21,748 bases of DNA from a virus, in the IMG/VR virus record IMGVR_UViG_3300009433_001838, positions 1 through 21,748 of that record; one strand, written 5' to 3'. The number at the start of each line of letters is the position of its first letter. Position 1 is the stretch's first letter. Below, piece by piece: positions 21,368 through 21,748 of the stretch. Below the pieces are notes generated by a model, which worked only from the letters and a program-made list of their open reading frames with translations, was not told the origin of the DNA and made no database searches. The translations under genes and the position numbers were made by a program.

Positions 21368-21576
21368 GCTTCGACTGCTTCAAGATCGACAGAGATTTGT
21401 TCCATCAAAATATCATAATCATCAAGGGCATCACCTGAGAAGACAACGCCAGTGTTTTCATAATAACGACGGACTTTTTTGAGAAGTTTCGGATTCTTCA
21501 CATCCAGGAAGAACTCTCCATTTACCGCACCCTTAAGGGTTTGGATGTCTTTCTTGAACTTAGTAGTCAGTGTCAT
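21364..21576 (-). CDS. Small unknown protein, first in its operon
   Basis: The 70-residue protein (MTLTTKFKKDIQTLKG) starts basic and ends acidic (DDYDILMEQISVDLEAVEA), with a likely helix-strand-helix arrangement and no Cys. No family recognised. A consensus sigma70 promoter lies 23 bases upstream of the ATG, so it probably is an early gene. It is translationally coupled to the next gene through ATGA. Confidence 0.65.
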   Translation of the reverse strand: MTLTTKFKKDIQTLKGAVNGEFFLDVKNPKLLKKVRRYYENTGVVFSGDALDDYDILMEQISVDLEAVEA

Positions 21577-21598
21577 TGTTCCGTTTGTTGACCTTAGT

Positions 21599-21628
21599 AT
21601 TATAAGGGTTTGACAGGGTTTCTGTCAA
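21599..21628 (-). promoter_or_regulatory. Sigma70 promoter between tRNA and small-gene operon
   Basis: Minus strand: TTGACA (21623-21628), an 18-base spacer and TATAAT (21599-21604), both boxes perfect. The -35 box starts one base after the tRNA discriminator base. It would drive the two coupled small genes and the 68-residue gene. Confidence 0.8.
21610..21628. repeat. Perfect inverted repeat overlapping the -35 box
   Basis: TTGACAG and CTGTCAA, seven bases each with a five-base loop, cover the -35 box and half of the spacer. It could be a repressor operator or a processing hairpin downstream of the tRNA; it lacks a T-run, so terminator function is unlikely. Confidence 0.6.
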
Positions 21629-21629
21629 G

Positions 21630-21702
21630 TGCTTCCTGTGAGGATCGAACTCACCTTAGGCAAATTATGAGTTTGCTGCATTCACCAGATTGCTAAGGAA
21701 GC
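21630..21702 (-). tRNA. tRNA with CAT anticodon (Met, or Ile if lysidine-modified)
   Basis: Minus strand cloverleaf of 73 bases: acceptor GCTTCCT/AGGAAGC, D-arm with TGGTGAA loop, anticodon stem GCAAA/TTTGC with loop CTCATAA (anticodon CAT), and T-arm GTGAG-TTCGATC-CTCAC, then discriminator A. CCA is not encoded. The first pair G-C and the general sequence do not settle whether it is elongator Met or Ile2 (AUA). Its last bases lie against the -35 box of the next promoter. Confidence 0.92.
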
Positions 21703-21705
21703 AAA

Positions 21706-21748
21706 TAGGACTGCTGGGAATTGAACCCAGTTTACCCCGTTATAAGCA
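21706..21748 (-). tRNA. Partial tRNA cut by the right edge
   Basis: Minus strand 3' half: T-arm CTGGG-TTCAATT-CCCAG and 3' acceptor strand CAGTCCT with discriminator A are clear. The anticodon region at the edge reads CTTATAA if a four-base variable loop is assumed, which would give anticodon TAT (Ile); this is tentative because the 5' half is missing. It is separated from the CAT tRNA by three bases. Confidence 0.75.

Noticed and set aside
1-21748. CRISPR arrays, insertion sequences or integrase
   Set aside because: No regularly spaced identical repeats, no transposase or recombinase motifs on either strand.

Overview
The window looks like part of the genome of a marine T4-like cyanophage (a myovirus of Synechococcus or Prochlorococcus). 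Three things support this: high-light-inducible (Hli) genes, an exact T4-type late promoter box (TATAAATA), and many small, tightly packed or overlapping genes on one strand with tRNA genes at one edge. No capsid, tail or replication gene I could name is present, so the exact phage is not assigned. All but one of the genes lie on the minus strand, so transcription runs from right to left.

Right edge (about 20.7-21.75 kb): two tRNA genes (one cut by the window edge), a consensus sigma70 promoter, three small unknown genes, a pair of tandem hairpin repeats and a strong terminator. Next, 20.65 to 7.15 kb, comes a 15-gene glycan operon with almost no spacing. Gmd feeds a GDP-4-keto-6-deoxymannose branch (an Fcl/ColC-type epimerase-reductase and a ColD-type PLP dehydratase with His in place of the usual Lys). 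A GDP-mannose 3,5-epimerase gives a second branch to GDP-L-galactose. Another SDR, an asparagine-synthase-like amidotransferase and an interrupted methyltransferase add further options. Eight glycosyltransferase-like proteins (two GT11, one GT10, a fucosyltransferase-like protein, GT2, a GT2/GT7-like protein, GT25 and a DUF616 type) would use the donors. There is no flippase, polymerase or lipid-carrier transferase, so the system probably decorates an existing acceptor (virion protein or host envelope glycan) using host GDP-mannose.

Middle (7.15-5.38 kb): a secreted beta-barrel-like protein behind a late promoter, then a series of tiny membrane or photoprotective genes. These include two Hli proteins, one only 35 residues long, joined by one-base start/stop overlaps. 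Left (5.33-0.63 kb): an operon starting with a signal-peptide lysozyme and continuing through small membrane proteins, a secreted HExxH metallopeptidase-like protein, a staphylococcal-type nuclease and a proline-rich protein. It may serve lysis or virion structure. At the far left a plus-strand gene enters the window and converges on this operon with a 230-base antisense overlap.

Regulation: I see several near-consensus sigma70 promoters on the minus strand. At three gene boundaries the promoter is physically interleaved with the intrinsic terminator of the preceding operon.
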